64,000 bases of DNA from assembly GCF_012489685.1 (NCBI RefSeq), contig NC_080044.1, positions 33,845,021 to 33,909,020 on the forward strand. The letters are read 5' to 3'. Of this stretch, positions 12,011-23,241 are shown piece by piece. The notes below the pieces were generated by a model. The model was not told the DNA's origin, did not search any database, and worked only from the letters and a program-made list of their open reading frames with translations. Numbering within the stretch: position 1 is the first letter of the stretch; each line of letters begins with the position of its first letter. A program made the position numbers and the translations under genes. The stretch is from Lotus japonicus. Lineage: Eukaryota > Streptophyta > Magnoliopsida > Fabales > Fabaceae.

Positions 12011-12442
12011 GGTGATGAAGGTTTGGGTAGAAAGAAGGATTAGTGAAAAAGAGAAGAGAAAATGGAAAAAGGGAGGTTTAGGTTTTTGCAAATAAGAGAG
12101 AGACGCGAAAATAGAGAGTGGTGGAGAACGTGTGTGCGTAGTGGTTTTGAAAGTAACCGTTGGTGGTTGTAAAACAAAAGTAAAATCAACGGCTAAAAAT
12201 TAAAGGCATGATTATGAATAGTTAATACACAAGAACACACAGTGGAGAATAAGCACATCTACACTCATTACAACAGATTGTCCGGAGGAGCACTAGGAAC
12301 GAGGCATCAGAAAAGACTGACACATGTTTACTGTCTTGTCTCAGAGTGGGTACCAATGGGTACTCAGCATCTGACAAGGTTACCTTCTTAACTAGACATC
12401 TTCTGATAAAGAAGCATCATAGTCAGAGGTTCTGATCCATCC
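12011..12442. other. S1 spacer between RNase H and the env-like gene
   Basis: About 430 bases of leader or spacer sequence without a credible ORF. It resembles the equivalent spacer of S2 (60029-60458). No splice acceptor could be assigned with confidence. Confidence 0.5.
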
Positions 12443-14129
12443 TCATACTGGACAAAATTCCATATTTAGATTTTTCAGTATGAAATTAAATCTATCCTCT
12501 GCTAAGGGCTTTGTAAATATATCTGCCCATTGATGGTCAGTATCAACAAACTTCAGAAGAAGTACGCCCTTCTGAACATAATCTCTAATAAAATGATACT
12601 TTACCTCAATGTGCTTTGCCCTTGAATGTAAGATTGGATTCTTACTGAGTGAGATAGCAGCAGTATTGTCGCAGTAAATTGGAATATATCTCTCAAGGAT
12701 TTGATAATCCTCTAGCTGATGTTTCATCCAGAGCATCTGAGTGCTGCAAATAGCTGCTGAGATATATTCTGCCTCTGCAGTGGATAATGCAATTGTAGAC
12801 TGCCTCTTGCTTGCCCATGAGACTAAATTACTTCCTAGAATTTGACAATTTCCAGAAGTACTTTTCCTTTCAGTCCTATCTCCAGCATAGTCAGCATCAC
12901 AGTAACCTGAAAGCTTATACTCTGATGTTTTCTTATACATCAAGCCAAGGTTAGTGGTACCTTTCAGATATCTAAGAATTCTCTTAACAGCAGTTAAGTG
13001 AGTTTCTCTCGGATCTGATTGGAATCGAGCACATAAGTGTACACTAAACATAATATCTAGTCTAGATGCAGTTAAGTATAGAAGTGAACCTATCATACCA
13101 CGATGGAGCTTCTGGCACACTTTGCTACTAGCATCTTCTTTCTCCAGAATGCATGTAGGATGCATTGGAGTCTTAGCAATTGTAGATTTTGTCATATTGA
13201 GCTTCTTCAGAAGTTCCTTTGTGTACTTGCTCTGATGGATGTAAGTTGCTTCTGGTTTTTGATCAACTTGTATTCCCAGAAAATACTTAAGTTCTCCCAT
13301 CATACTCATTTCAAATTCAGCCTGCATCATCTCAGAAAATTCCTTGCAAAGAGATGGATTAGCAGATCCAAATATAATATCATCAACATAAATTTGCACA
13401 ATCAAGATATCATATTTGTAAGTTTTGCAAAAGAGAGTTGTATCTACTTTACCCCTTACAAACTCATTTTCCAGAAGGAATGAGCTTAGTCTCTCATACC
13501 ATGCTCTAGGAGCTTGCTTCAGACCATAGAGAGATTTCTTCAACTTGAAGACATGGTTAGGGTTCTTCTCATCTTCAAAACCAGGAGGTTGGTGCACATA
13601 TACTTCTTCAGAAATATATCCATTCAGAAAAGCACTTTTAACATCCATCTGATGAAGAATTATGTTGTGATTCACTGAGAATGAGATCAGCAGTCTGATA
13701 GCTTCCAATCTTGCTACTGGAGCAAACGTTTCAGTATAATCTATCCCTTCTTGCTGACTGTAGCCTTGAGCAACTAGCCTTGCTGTGTTTCTGACTACTT
13801 CTCCCTTCTCATTGAGCTCTTTTCTGTAAACTCATTTGGTTCCAATGATGTGAACATCTTTGGGTTTCTGAACAAGATTCCAGACATCGTTCTTGGAGAA
13901 TTGATTCAGCTCTTCTTGCATAGCCAGAATCCAGTCCTTGTCTTGAAGAGCCTCATCAACAGACTTTGGTTCAATCAGAGAAACCAATCCTTTCAGGCTT
14001 AGTAGAGTCTCTTCAGAGGGTCTGAATGCAGATCTGGTTCTGACTGGTTCATCTTTGTTCCCCAGAATCAACTCTTTAGGATGTGAGGCAATGATTCTGC
14101 TCTTCCTCTGAAGTTGTGGGTCAGAGGGA
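12443..14129 (-). pseudogene. S1 reverse transcriptase-RNase H (Ty1/copia), one nonsense codon
   Basis: The frame starts in the linker before RT (KPSVDEALQDKDW block analogue, ILAMQEELNQF) and runs through RT to the end of RNase H. RT motifs visible are QMDVKSAFLNGYI, LYGLKQAPRAWYERL and IYVDDIIFGSANP (catalytic YVDD near 13382-13393). RNase H motifs are GYCDADYAGD, STSGNCQILG, ALSTAEAEYI and KHIEVKYHFIRDYV. A single in-frame TGA at 13834-13832 replaces the Trp of the motif after GTK. The upstream edge is G1 at 14130, and all of integrase is missing compared with S2. It can make no functional polyprotein. Confidence 0.9.
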
Positions 14130-14930
14130 TGTTGGTCAATCTGCAAGTGTACAGAATCTACCCGGTTTTAATTTATCGAACCACAGGGAATTGGATTGCG
14201 AATTCAGTTTAAGATTCAAGTTCAAAGTTAGAAAGTAAATAAAATTCAGTTTTAAAGGTTGATTGTTTCTTGAGTTTGTAAAAAGAGCAATTGAAATATA
14301 AGTGTGTGAAGAGCAATGATGAGAATGCCTTGGGTTCTTGCTCAACTATTTCAGTTTTAGAAAACCATTCCTACTCACAAAGTTCGGAGTCTCTCCTTGA
14401 TGTTCTAGCCTAATTTGTCATCTATCGATGCCTCGCATAGACAACCCTCTCAAGTCAAAAGATAGGCACAATTCCTTGACAACCTAAGCATTTGCTAAAG
14501 GAACTAAGCATGCAATTCAGGCCAACAAACCCCAACCCTTCCTCTATTCCTAGTAGCAAGCATAGAAGAGGTAATCCCACAACAAGTCCCAATTCTATAA
14601 CAAACTTCATTTATGATTATAGAAAAGCAAAAAGCTAGCATGCATTCAAGCTTAAAAGATAAAGCATAGGAGTGGGATTCAAGGGTTTACTCAGAACAAC
14701 ATGAATAGAAAAGGAATTAAAGCTAAAACATCCAAAGTCCTACAAAGAACCCAAAGCAAAAGAGGTTTTAGCCAAACATGGCTATGGAATCCATAGAAGA
14801 AAAGAAAGATAAAACCTGGATCATAGGACTTGGAGGAAGCTCCTCAAACTCTAGAACCCAAACTCTCTCTTCTAACTTATTGAAATATTAGAAAATGAAA
14901 AAAGATCCCAAGAGAAATGACAAAAATCCT

Positions 14931-14940
14931 ATTTATAGGC
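14931..14940 (-). promoter_or_regulatory. G1 3' LTR TATA box
   Basis: The minus strand reads GCCTATAAAT. The same box is at 20117-20126 in the 5' LTR. It lies 25-120 bases downstream, in element orientation, of the palindrome cluster at 14967-15056. Confidence 0.7.
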
Positions 14941-14966
14941 AAAATGGACGAGATTTCTGGTGTACC

Positions 14967-15056
14967 GGGCGCTCAGGCGCCAGACTGATTTTTCCAGCAT
15001 TTTGGCTTCTGCCATCCTGGCGCTCAGGCGCCATTGTGGAGCGCTTAAGCGCCCTA
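14967..15056. repeat. Cluster of GGCGCTCAGGCGCC palindromes in the G1 3' LTR
   Basis: Three near-perfect 14-base palindromes are seen, at about 14968, 15018 and 15041 (GGCGCTCAGGCGCC twice and AGCGCTTAAGCGCC). They stand out in AT-rich DNA and lie just upstream of the LTR TATA box. The 5' LTR has four. Confidence 0.85.
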
Positions 15057-15706
15057 GCTCGCCTAAAAAACCTTAAATCTTCATTTTAACTCCTCTTTAA
15101 TGCCTCCTTCAAGTCTTTAAACCCCTTGGCCTTCTTTATTCAGCTGTTACAAACTGGTTACTTCCATAGAAAGACTAGGAACAAAAGCAAGAAACTCAAA
15201 GGTTAAATTGCACAGAAGTATAAAATGAACTAAGAATTAAACAAGACCCCTAAACTCTACTAAAATACCATTGTAGACCTTATAAAACTATGAAATTACC
15301 AAAGCAATGCAAAAACACTAATAAAGATAAAAATGCATGGAAATGCATGAAACACTACATGAGACACAAGAAAAACACTCGAAACCTACAAAGAAATGAC
15401 CCTAAAAACACTACTAAACTAGGGTCATCACACCACTATACTCAACTACAGCTCGCCCTCGAGCGTAAAAACAACTCGCTTGCCCTCAAGCACAAGCAAT
15501 ACTCCCAAAACATGTGCTCAACAAAGAATACTTATCACAAAACCGGGGGATTTGGCAACCACAGCTGGTTCCAAAAGAAAGATACAACAATCAACTTCAT
15601 GCAACTTTTAGACAAAGAAGAGTGTAGAGTCCATCATGAGAAGCATATAGATCTAAAATCCTAGGGTGAGATATTGATATAGTGCACTGAGCACACAAGC
15701 AGTTCA

Positions 15707-16790
15707 TAGGTTCTGGAATTCATTCACTCGAGAGCAACAAAGATCAAACATGCACAAATTCAAAGAGACTTCACAAGGGTAGAAATGTGTGGCTTGGTAA
15801 AGCACAAGGTGGTTGGTCCCTAAGGAAGACTAAGGCTTTATAGCACATTGAGTGAGGTCCAATTAGTAACCCCTGTAGCTTTCAACAACAAACCTTTTGT
15901 AGCACTAGTCTCTTGAGCCCTTTTTCAAGTTCCTTTTCATTTTTTTCTTTTTTTGACACTCCAACTTTAATTAGGAGTTCTTTTTCTCTTTTTCTTTTTC
16001 ATTCATTCTTTTTTCACATGGGGCAAGAGACAATTTCAAACTTTATTTAGCTCTAAAACAATTTAAGGACCATCACTCCCCAAAATTCAACCTATCATCC
16101 ATCCCAATCATTTAGCTAACAAAGAAATCTTCAATAGGCTCAAAAGGGACAACTAGGGACAAATGTTCAACCCAACAAACTCTGAAGCTCAAAAACTTAC
16201 AGGTCTCAAGAATTGTGCAAGTATCACAAAGCATGTAAAGAGTGAAATCAATACAGAACCAAGAAGTACAAGTGAGTCAGGATCCTCCAGGGAAATTTTA
16301 TGGTGAAGGGCCTAAGATGGGCCCTTATGGACTCACACCAACTCTATCCTTAAGAAACACTCGGAAGACCGAAGTCTCCTCCTCTCTTCCCCAAAGCATG
16401 CAATCACTCATCCCCAAAAGACAACACAAGTATTCACAAAAACATTTTCCAAAACCAGCACAAGCTAGAGAGCATAACTAAGGGCAAAAACATGTGAGTA
16501 TAGGGTAGTAAAAACCCAAAAACGACTCTAACTCAATGCATGATCAAGCAGAAAAAAAAAGTTCTACAAAGAGAAAATATGCTAAGAATGCATGAATTAA
16601 CTTAAAGGAAAGAGATGCACCTCCTCTCCAAGTCAAGCACGGAGGCTATAGAACCGCCTCCCGCTATTGAGTTGTATGCTCTCTCCTCCTGCAAAAAGCA
16701 AAAAACAAACAAGCAAAATAAAACAAGACATGGGTTGTCTCCCAAGCAGCCCTAAATTATAGTCCTAGGTGGACCCTCCTTCCTTTGGTG
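15707..16790. other. G1 3' non-coding region
   Basis: About 1.1 kb between the protease/gag-like segment and the 3' LTR. It has long pyrimidine runs on the plus strand (15920-16020), i.e. purine-rich in element orientation, and the motif TGGGTTGTCTCCCAAGCAGC at 16732-16751, which recurs at pol starts of Athila/Tat relatives. No intact gene is seen; this is where pol would be expected. Confidence 0.5.
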
Positions 16791-17384
16791 TTAGGGAGGA
16801 AATTTCTTACCATCAATCTCTCTTCCACATGTACAAGGTAGGAACCTTGCACAAAACCTTTGGAACAACTCCTCCCAAGAGAGGGTATCATCTAAACCAT
16901 CGTACCAAATCCATGCTCCCCCCTTCAAGGAGTGAGGGAAGAGCTTTATCATGAGCTCATCACTAGTCACACCTTCCATCTTTACAAGGTGACTAGCTTG
17001 AGTGAATCGGGCCGTGTGGGCTTGGAAATTCTCATCTTTAGACCCCCCATACTTGTTTTCACTAACAAGCTTGATGAGAGCTTTATTAAGCTCAACATCT
17101 TTTTCACTTACCTTGGGGGTCTCCTTTGAAGACCTGGACAAGCTTTTGATCATATCACAAACAAAACCATCATTAATGTTAGTTTGCAAATTAGGATTGA
17201 AAACAGAAAATCTTACCTTGTCCTCACCAACTCTGAGAATGAGCTGACCCTTATCAACATCGATCTTCGCCCTGCCAGTGGCTAAGAAGGGTCGGCCAAG
17301 AATGAGAGGAATCTTAGCATCCTCCTCCATGTCTAGCACCACAAAATCAACTGGGAACACGTACTTATCAACCTTAACCATCAC
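16791..17384 (-). pseudogene. G1 protease C-terminal half fused to a second gag-like segment
   Basis: The first part (KVDKYVFPVDFVVLDMEED, then PLILGRPFLATG) is the C-terminal half of a gypsy aspartic protease, in a different frame from its N-terminal half at 17381-17899, so a frameshift lies near 17384. The second part, from about 17110, contains FQAHTARFTQASHLVKM, LFPHSLKGGAWIWY and WEELFQRFCARFLP, the hallmarks of a Retrotrans_gag domain. The order gag-protease-gag is not normal and indicates recombination or template switching between two elements. Confidence 0.7.
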
Positions 17385-17899
17385 TCTTCAATGATCCCAT
17401 AAGGTGTTTTTTGGGATCGGTCCGCCATTTGTAAGGAGAGCATGGTCGGGGTGACCTCTCCTAAGTTCAGCCTTCTAAACATGCTAAGCGACATCAAGTT
17501 GATGCTCGCTCCCAAATCACACAAGGCTTCAACAACAGTCAACCCCTCAATCTCCACTGGGATAGTAAAACTCCCAGGATCCCTTCTCTTCTTAGGCATT
17601 TTTCTTTGCAAAATGGCACTACACTCCTCGGTCATCATGATAGTTTCATCAACCTCACTCAACTTCCTTCTCTTATTTAAAATGTCCTTCATGAACTTAG
17701 CATAGATAGGCCTTTGTTCCAAAGCATCAGAAAAAAGGATATCAATATGGAGTTTCTTAAAAACATCCATAAATTTTGAAAACTTTTTATCCAAATTCTT
17801 TTTAGCCAATGCTTTAGGAAATGGAACTTTTCCAAGTTCAAGAATAGGATCATTCATCACTCTAGTTTCAATAGGAACATTCACTTCCTCCTCAACCAT
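17381..17899 (-). pseudogene. G1 protease N-terminal part
   Basis: The frame runs from MVEEEVNVP through KVPFPKALAKKN and IDILFSDALEQ, typical of the gag-protease linker of Athila-like elements. It then reaches VEALCDLGASINLM, where the expected active-site D(T/S)GA is DLGA. The catalytic Asp is present but the second residue is unusual (Leu is common in plant gypsy proteases of this type). It is joined to gag by a frameshift in an A-run near 17910 and ends with a stop at 17381. Confidence 0.75.
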
Positions 17900-18060
17900 T
17901 TTCTCACTTTTTTTCCCTCTGCTTTATTTTCTAACGCATTCAACACTCTACCACTTCTAGTAGTCATAGCAGAAGCACTTTCTTGTTCGGGATTGGAGAT
18001 AGTATCGGAAGGAAATTTACCTCGAGGCCTTTCGGTGATTTGCTTGAACAGCTGGTCAAG

Positions 18061-19158
18061 TTAGTTCTTCAAGTTCTTGATAGCCGCGTCTCGGTTCTTA
18101 TCGTTGCTCTCCATGCGGATGATGAAGCTCTCCAATAGCTCCTCTAAGCTCTTCTTGCAACCATTTTCACCAACTTGCTCTTGAACTTGTTGAGAAAGTC
18201 CAGAGCTTTGACCTCGGAAACCTTGATTAGGCATGGTACAAAAATCACTAACATGAGGCCCTCCATTAGCCACACACTCTACTTTGGCTACTGTAGCACC
18301 GACCAAATTGGTCGCCTTTATATGATTTTGAATCTCCGTCATTCGATCGGAAAGTTGCTTGTTGGAGGCCAAGAGCTTGTCGTAAGCTTCAACTTCAAAC
18401 ATACTCCTTTGGGTTTGGCGATCATTTTCAGAGTTCATGGCTCTCGTGGCCATCTTTTCTATTAAGTCATACCCCGCTTGTGGGGAAAGAGCATCGAACT
18501 CCCCATTAGAAGTCGCATCTAGGCCAAACCTCCAAGAGTATTGTAGACCATCATAAAATGTTGCAACCAATTCAGCTTGGGTGAGATTTTGTTGAGGGAA
18601 TTTCCTCAAGAGCTTCTTAAAGCGCTCCCAAGCTTCATAGAGATTCTCTTCGGCGGTTTGCACAAAATTCATGATGTCTTTTTTCAATTTCCTCAAAAGG
18701 GCTCTTGGGAAGAACCTTGTTGTGAACTTTTCTGCTAAGTCTTCCCAAGTAGTGATACTCCCTTGAGGTTGTGCATTCAGCCATTCCTCTGCTGCATCCT
18801 TCAAAGAAAATGGAAACAAGCTCAACCGAACTGCATCCGCCGGAACATTGTTCACCCGATAAGTGTTGCAATTCCAAATGAACCTCTCCATGTGAGCGTG
18901 AGGATCTTCGAGGGTACCTCCACCATATTGGCTTTGGCTCACCAAGTTGACGAATGCCGGTCTCAACTCAAAGTTTCCCACTCCCTCTGGAAAAACAATG
19001 CTTCCGGGATAGTCATAACTCATAGTAGCCGAAGTGAGTTCCCGAAGAGATCGGTTGGCATTCTCAACTTATTGTTCTCGTAAGCGGAGGGTGACCCCCT
19101 CTTGGATTCTTGCCTCAATATGGGCTTGCATCTCCTCCTCCGTCATACGGCCACCCAT
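18061..19158 (-). pseudogene. G1 gag
   Basis: The ATG at 19158-19156 begins MGGRMTEEEMQ; a TAA at codon 30 (19071-19069) interrupts it and the rest reads from MSYDYPGSIV. The Retrotrans_gag domain is clear: ELRPAFVNLVSQSQYGG, HMERFIWNC, LSLFPFSLKDAAEEWL, WEDLAEKFTTRFFP and FVQTAEENLYEAWERFKKLL. A coiled-coil segment follows and the frame ends at 18061. No CCHC knuckle is present, as is usual for Athila. In the cell this would be the capsid protein; here it is disrupted. Confidence 0.85.
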
Positions 19159-19294
19159 GATGGTGACTCTCGTGAGAGTAACCTGAAAGTGTGACACTCA
19201 AACAGAGAAAGATTAGTAGCACCAATTCTAGACAAGGATAAAAACAAAAAATAAAACCACAAACTAAAAATTTAAACCAAAAACCACAAACAAT

Positions 19295-19312
19295 TCCCCG
19301 GCAACGGCGCCA
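19295..19312 (-). promoter_or_regulatory. G1 primer binding site
   Basis: The minus strand reads TGGCGCCGTTGCCGGGGA six bases inside the 5' LTR (19319). This sequence is complementary to the 3' end of tRNA-Asp in related elements. Confidence 0.85.
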
Positions 19313-20116
19313 AAAACTTGTTGGTCAATCTGCAAGTGTACAGAATGTACCCAGTTTTAATTTATCGAACCACAGGGAATTGGATTGCGAATTCAGTTTA
19401 AGATTCAAGTTCAAGGTTGGAAAGCAAATAAAATTCAGTTTTAAAGGTTGATTGTTTCTTGAGTTTGTAAAAAGAGCAATTGAAATATAAGTGTGTGAAG
19501 AAAAATGGTGAGAATGCCTTGGGTTCTTGCTCAACAAGTTCAGTTTTAGAAAACCTTTCCTACTCACAAAGTTCGGAGTCTCTCCTTGATGTTCTAACCT
19601 AATTAGTCATCTATCGATGCCTCGCATAGACAACCCTCTCAAGTCAAAAGATAGGCACAATTCCTTGACAACCTAAACATTTGCTAAAGGAACTAAGCAT
19701 GCAATTCAGGCCAACAAACCCCAACCTTCCTCTATTCCTAGTAGCAAGCATAGAAGAGGTAATCCCACAACAAGTCCCAATTCCATAACAAACTTTCGTT
19801 ATGATTATAGAAAAGCAAAAAGCTAGCATGCATTCAAGCTTAAAAGATAAAGCATAGGAGTGGGATTCAAGGGTTTACTCAGAACAACATGAGTAGAAAA
19901 GGAATTAAACCTAAAACATCCAAAGTCTTACAAAGAACCCAAAGCAAAAGAGGTTTTAGCCAAACATGGCTATGGAATCCATACAAGAAAAGAAAGATAA
20001 AACCTGGATCATAGAACTTGGAGGAAGCTCCTCAAGCTCTAGAACCCAAACCCTCTCTTCTAACTTATTGAAATATTAGAAAATGAAAAAAGATCCCAAG
20101 AGAAATGACAAAAATC

Positions 20117-20126
20117 CTATTTATAG
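20117..20126 (-). promoter_or_regulatory. G1 5' LTR TATA box
   Basis: The minus strand reads CTATAAATAG, downstream in element orientation of the palindrome cluster at 20152-20262. This is the likely start region of the genomic RNA. Confidence 0.7.
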
Positions 20127-20151
20127 GCACAATGGACGAGATTTATGGTGT

Positions 20152-20262
20152 GTCGGGCACTCAAGCGCCAGTGCCGGGCGCTCAAGCGCCAGACTGATTT
20201 TTCCAGCATTTTGGCTTCTGCCATCCTGGCGCTCAGGCGCCATTGTGGGGCGCTTGAGCGCC
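20152..20262. repeat. Four GGCGCT(C/T)(A/G)AGCGCC-type palindromes in the G1 5' LTR
   Basis: Units lie near 20154 (one base degraded), 20172, 20226 and 20249. They are the same sites as in the 3' LTR plus one extra copy, which arose by duplication of the CGGGC.CTCAAGCGCCAG block. Confidence 0.85.
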
Positions 20263-20955
20263 CCAGCTCGCCTAAAAAACCTTAAATCTTCATTTTAACT
20301 CCTCTTTAATGCCTCCTTCAAGTCTTTAAACCCCTTGGCCTTCTTCCTTCAGCTGTTACAACCTGGTTACTTGCATAGAAAGACTAGGAACAAAAGCAAG
20401 AAACTCAAAGGTTAAATTGCACAGAAGTATAAAATGAACTAGGAATTAAAAAAGACCCGTAAACTCTACTAAAATACCATTGTAGACCTTATAAAACTAT
20501 GAAATTACCAAAGCAATGCAAAAACACTAATAAAGATAAAAATGCATGGAAATGCATGAAACACTACATGAGACACAAGAAAAACACTCGAAACCTACAA
20601 AGAAATGACCCTAAAAACACTACTAAGCTAGGGTCATCACACCACTATACTCAACGACAACTCGCCCTCGAGCGTAAAAACAACTCGCTGGCCCTCAAGC
20701 GCAAGAAATACTCCCAAAACATGTGCTCAACAAAGAATACTTCTCACAAAACCGGGGGATTTGGCAACCACAGCTGGTTCCAAAAGAAAGATACAACAAT
20801 CAACTTCATGCAACTTTTAGACAAAGAAGAGTGTAGAGTCCATCATGAGAAGCATATAGATCTAAAATCCTAGGGTGATATATTGATATAGTGCACTGAG
20901 CACACAAGCAGTTCATAGATATTGATATAGTGCACTAAGCACACAAGCAGTTCAC

Positions 20956-22859
20956 AGGCTTAAGTTTTAGCTCTTGGAACATACGCCTTTTTCCCGTCAT
21001 GTGTCGCGAGCATCCACTGTCCAGATACCATGATTGGTGTTTCTGTGGAGCGATCAAGGATATCTGCAACATAGATAATCTTATCCTTAGGTACCCACTT
21101 TCTAGGTCCTTTCTTTTTAGTTACCTCAGAGGTTCTGACAACCTTGGGTTTCTCAACATGATAACATAAAGGAATTTGAGCATGATATTTAGACATGGAG
21201 AAGGTTCCCTTTTTGAGAGGGGGGTCAGCAACTTTATCAGGCAATGGTTCAGGCAATATAGTACCAGAGAGTAAAAAATGTTCATACAAGGATTTTGTCT
21301 TAGGCATAGGAGGGTCATTTCTACTGGGTCTAGAATAGCCAATGCCATACATTCCATTTTTGCTTACGCCATAGATCATTGAAGCCATTAAGCTTCTGTC
21401 TACGCTTTTAGCTAGGAATCTTTGAAAAGATTTTTCATATTTAGATTCATTCTTACTATCAAAGGCATCACAAGCAATAACTTCTTCTAGCTTAACAATC
21501 TGATTTTTGAGCACAGAGTTAGAGTTTACTAAAGCATGATTACTTTCTTTTAATTCAGAAATACTTTTCTCATGTTCAGTAGAAGTCTTAGAACTAGCAG
21601 AGAAATCTTTTTTCAACTTTTTATGCTTAGTCAAGAGAGAGTTATATTTATCCATAATTTCAGACAAAGCATCTTTAAGTTTCAGAGGTTGAGAAAGAAG
21701 CGAATACCTCATTTTCATCATCAGAGTTTAGATCTTCCTCTGATGCAGGTTCAAAGTTAGTTGCATCTTTTGACTCTGCTTCTTTGTTCTTGACAATAGC
21801 CATGAGTCCTTCAACAATTTCTCCATCAGAGTCAACTTCTTCTGACTATGAGTCATCAAAAGTCACCATCAGACCTTTCTTAGCTTTGAGATGCTTCTTT
21901 GGCTTCTTGTCCTTTTTCAGCTTTGGACAATCACTTTTGTAGTGCCCTGACTCTTTGCATTCGAAGCAAGTGACTTCCTTTGATGAAGACTTCTTCTGAC
22001 CAGATGAAGATTCATGCTTTCCTTTGGCCTTTGATGACCCTCTGTACTTGCTCTGCCTGTGCTTCCAGAGGCGGTTGAGCCTTCTGGAGATCAAGGTTAG
22101 CTCATCTTCATCAGAATCTTCAGAGGTTTCTTTAGACTCTTTTGCAACTGCTTGGAGAGCTTTAGCCTTTTCAGATTTGGATTTCAAGGCTATGGACTTC
22201 TTCCTGTGCTTCTGATGTTCAGCACGATCTAACTCATGACACTTCAGCATGCTTATGAGTTCTTCCAGACCCAACTGCTCAATGTCTCTTGAAAACGTCA
22301 AAGAAGTTATTAAGGGCACCCAGCTTTCAGGAAGACCTCTAAGGATCCTCATAACATGATCAGCAGTGGTGTAGCTTTTGTTGAGGGGTCTTATTCCAGC
22401 AATAATCAACTGGAATCTGGAAAACATATCCTCAATGGTTTCATCAGGTTCCATTTGGAAGGATTCATACAGCCTGATTAGAGACAACGCGTTTGTCTCT
22501 TTCACCTTTTCGTTTCCTTCATGTGTCATCTTCAAGGAATCAAAGATAGACTTAGCATACTCACGATCTGTTATCTTCTGGTATTCTTCATAAGAGATAG
22601 TGTTGAGAAGAATAGTTCTTGCTTTGTGATGTAACGAGTACAGCTTCTTCTGCTAAGCTGTCATGTTTTCTCGGGAAATCTTCTTGCCATCATTATCAAC
22701 TGGACGCGTGTAGCCATCCACTATGATATCCCAGAGATCTGCATCGAAGCCCAAAAAGAAGCTTTCGATTCTATATTTCTAGTACTCAAACCTTTGTCCA
22801 TCAAAGACAGGAGGCTTTGCACTGTAAACATCCTTTTGCACATCAGTGGTGGTAGCCAT
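20956..22859 (-). pseudogene. S1 gag and start of protease
   Basis: The ATG at 22859-22857 starts MATTTDVQKD. A copia-type gag domain follows (YRIESFFLGFDADLW, LYESFQMEPDETIEDMFSRF, LRGLPESW), then the zinc knuckle CFECKESGHYKSDCPKLKK near 21960 (CX2CX4HX4C) and a lysine-rich tail. The next part (21721-20960) is a coiled-coil linker (YNSLLTKHKKLKKDF) and the conserved RSLMASMIYG and GQWMLATHDG motifs just before the protease active site. Stops occur near 22780, 22655 and 21848. The reading stops at the G1 edge. Confidence 0.85.
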
Positions 22860-22920
22860 CTTAGTTTTTCACACCGGCCCGGATCACTGAACACTGTTAG
22901 GTGTGGTAATCAGAACTTGC

Positions 22921-22932
22921 GCTCTGATACAA
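22921..22932 (-). promoter_or_regulatory. S1 primer binding site
   Basis: The minus strand reads TTGTATCAGAGC, 11 of 12 bases complementary to initiator tRNA-Met (TGGTATCAGAGC), two bases inside the 5' LTR end. This is the standard Sirevirus PBS with one substitution. Confidence 0.9.
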
Positions 22933-22934
22933 AT

Positions 22935-23241
22935 TGAAGGTATGAAAAACGATAGAAAGGGGGTTATAATAGCGTTTTCAAATAAAACTTTTCCCACTTG
23001 AGATTTTAACAAATCTCTCAAACAAAGAATGCAAAGTGCTAAGATAAGAGTTGAGGAAAGCACACAAGGATTTTATCCTGGTTCACTTAATAAATCCCTC
23101 AAGCTAATCTAGTCCACCCGTTAAGGTGATTTCTTCCTTCTTAGAATGAAGGAAATCCACTATTCAGAGTTTGTTACAACTGCACTAGCAACCTGCTCAG
23201 TGACAAACAATACAATGAACTAGTAAACACTAAGATTCACT
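22935..23241 (-). repeat. S1 5' LTR, inner part
   Basis: It matches 6621-6922 of the 3' LTR. The LTR breaks at AGATTCACT (23241), where S3 begins, and resumes at 27916. About 100 bases corresponding to 6923-7029 are missing from the split LTR. Confidence 0.9.

Larger units (their letters stand above)
14130..15706 (-). repeat. G1 3' LTR
   Basis: It is bounded by TG at 14130 and CA at 15706 on the plus strand. It aligns along its whole length with 19319-20915 with scattered substitutions of a few percent by eye. The minus-strand TATA box (CTATAAAT) is at 14931-14938, with three GGCGCT-type palindromes upstream of it. Short ORFs inside are not genes. Confidence 0.9.
14130..20954 (-). mobile_element. 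G1: Athila-like Ty3/gypsy element with gag-pro only, nested in S1
   Basis: Two LTRs of about 1.6 kb in the same orientation (14130-15706 and 19319-about 20954) flank 3.6 kb. PBS is TGGCGCCGTTGCCGGGGA at 19295-19312 (minus strand), the type used by Athila relatives (tRNA-Asp). The interior encodes gag and protease followed by a second gag-like segment; RT, RNase H and integrase are absent, so it must have moved in trans if at all. The flanks are the S1 protease region on one side and the RT start on the other, so about 1.3 kb of S1 integrase was lost with or after the insertion and no matching target duplication is visible. Confidence 0.85.
19319..20954 (-). repeat. G1 5' LTR
   Basis: It starts at TG (19319), and homology to the 3' LTR extends to 20915. 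A near-identical 39-base unit (ATATTGATATAGTGCACT..) is repeated at 20919-20957 beyond that point, so the outer edge is ambiguous. TATA is at 20117-20126. Four GGCGCT palindromes lie at 20152-20262 against three in the 3' LTR. Confidence 0.8.
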
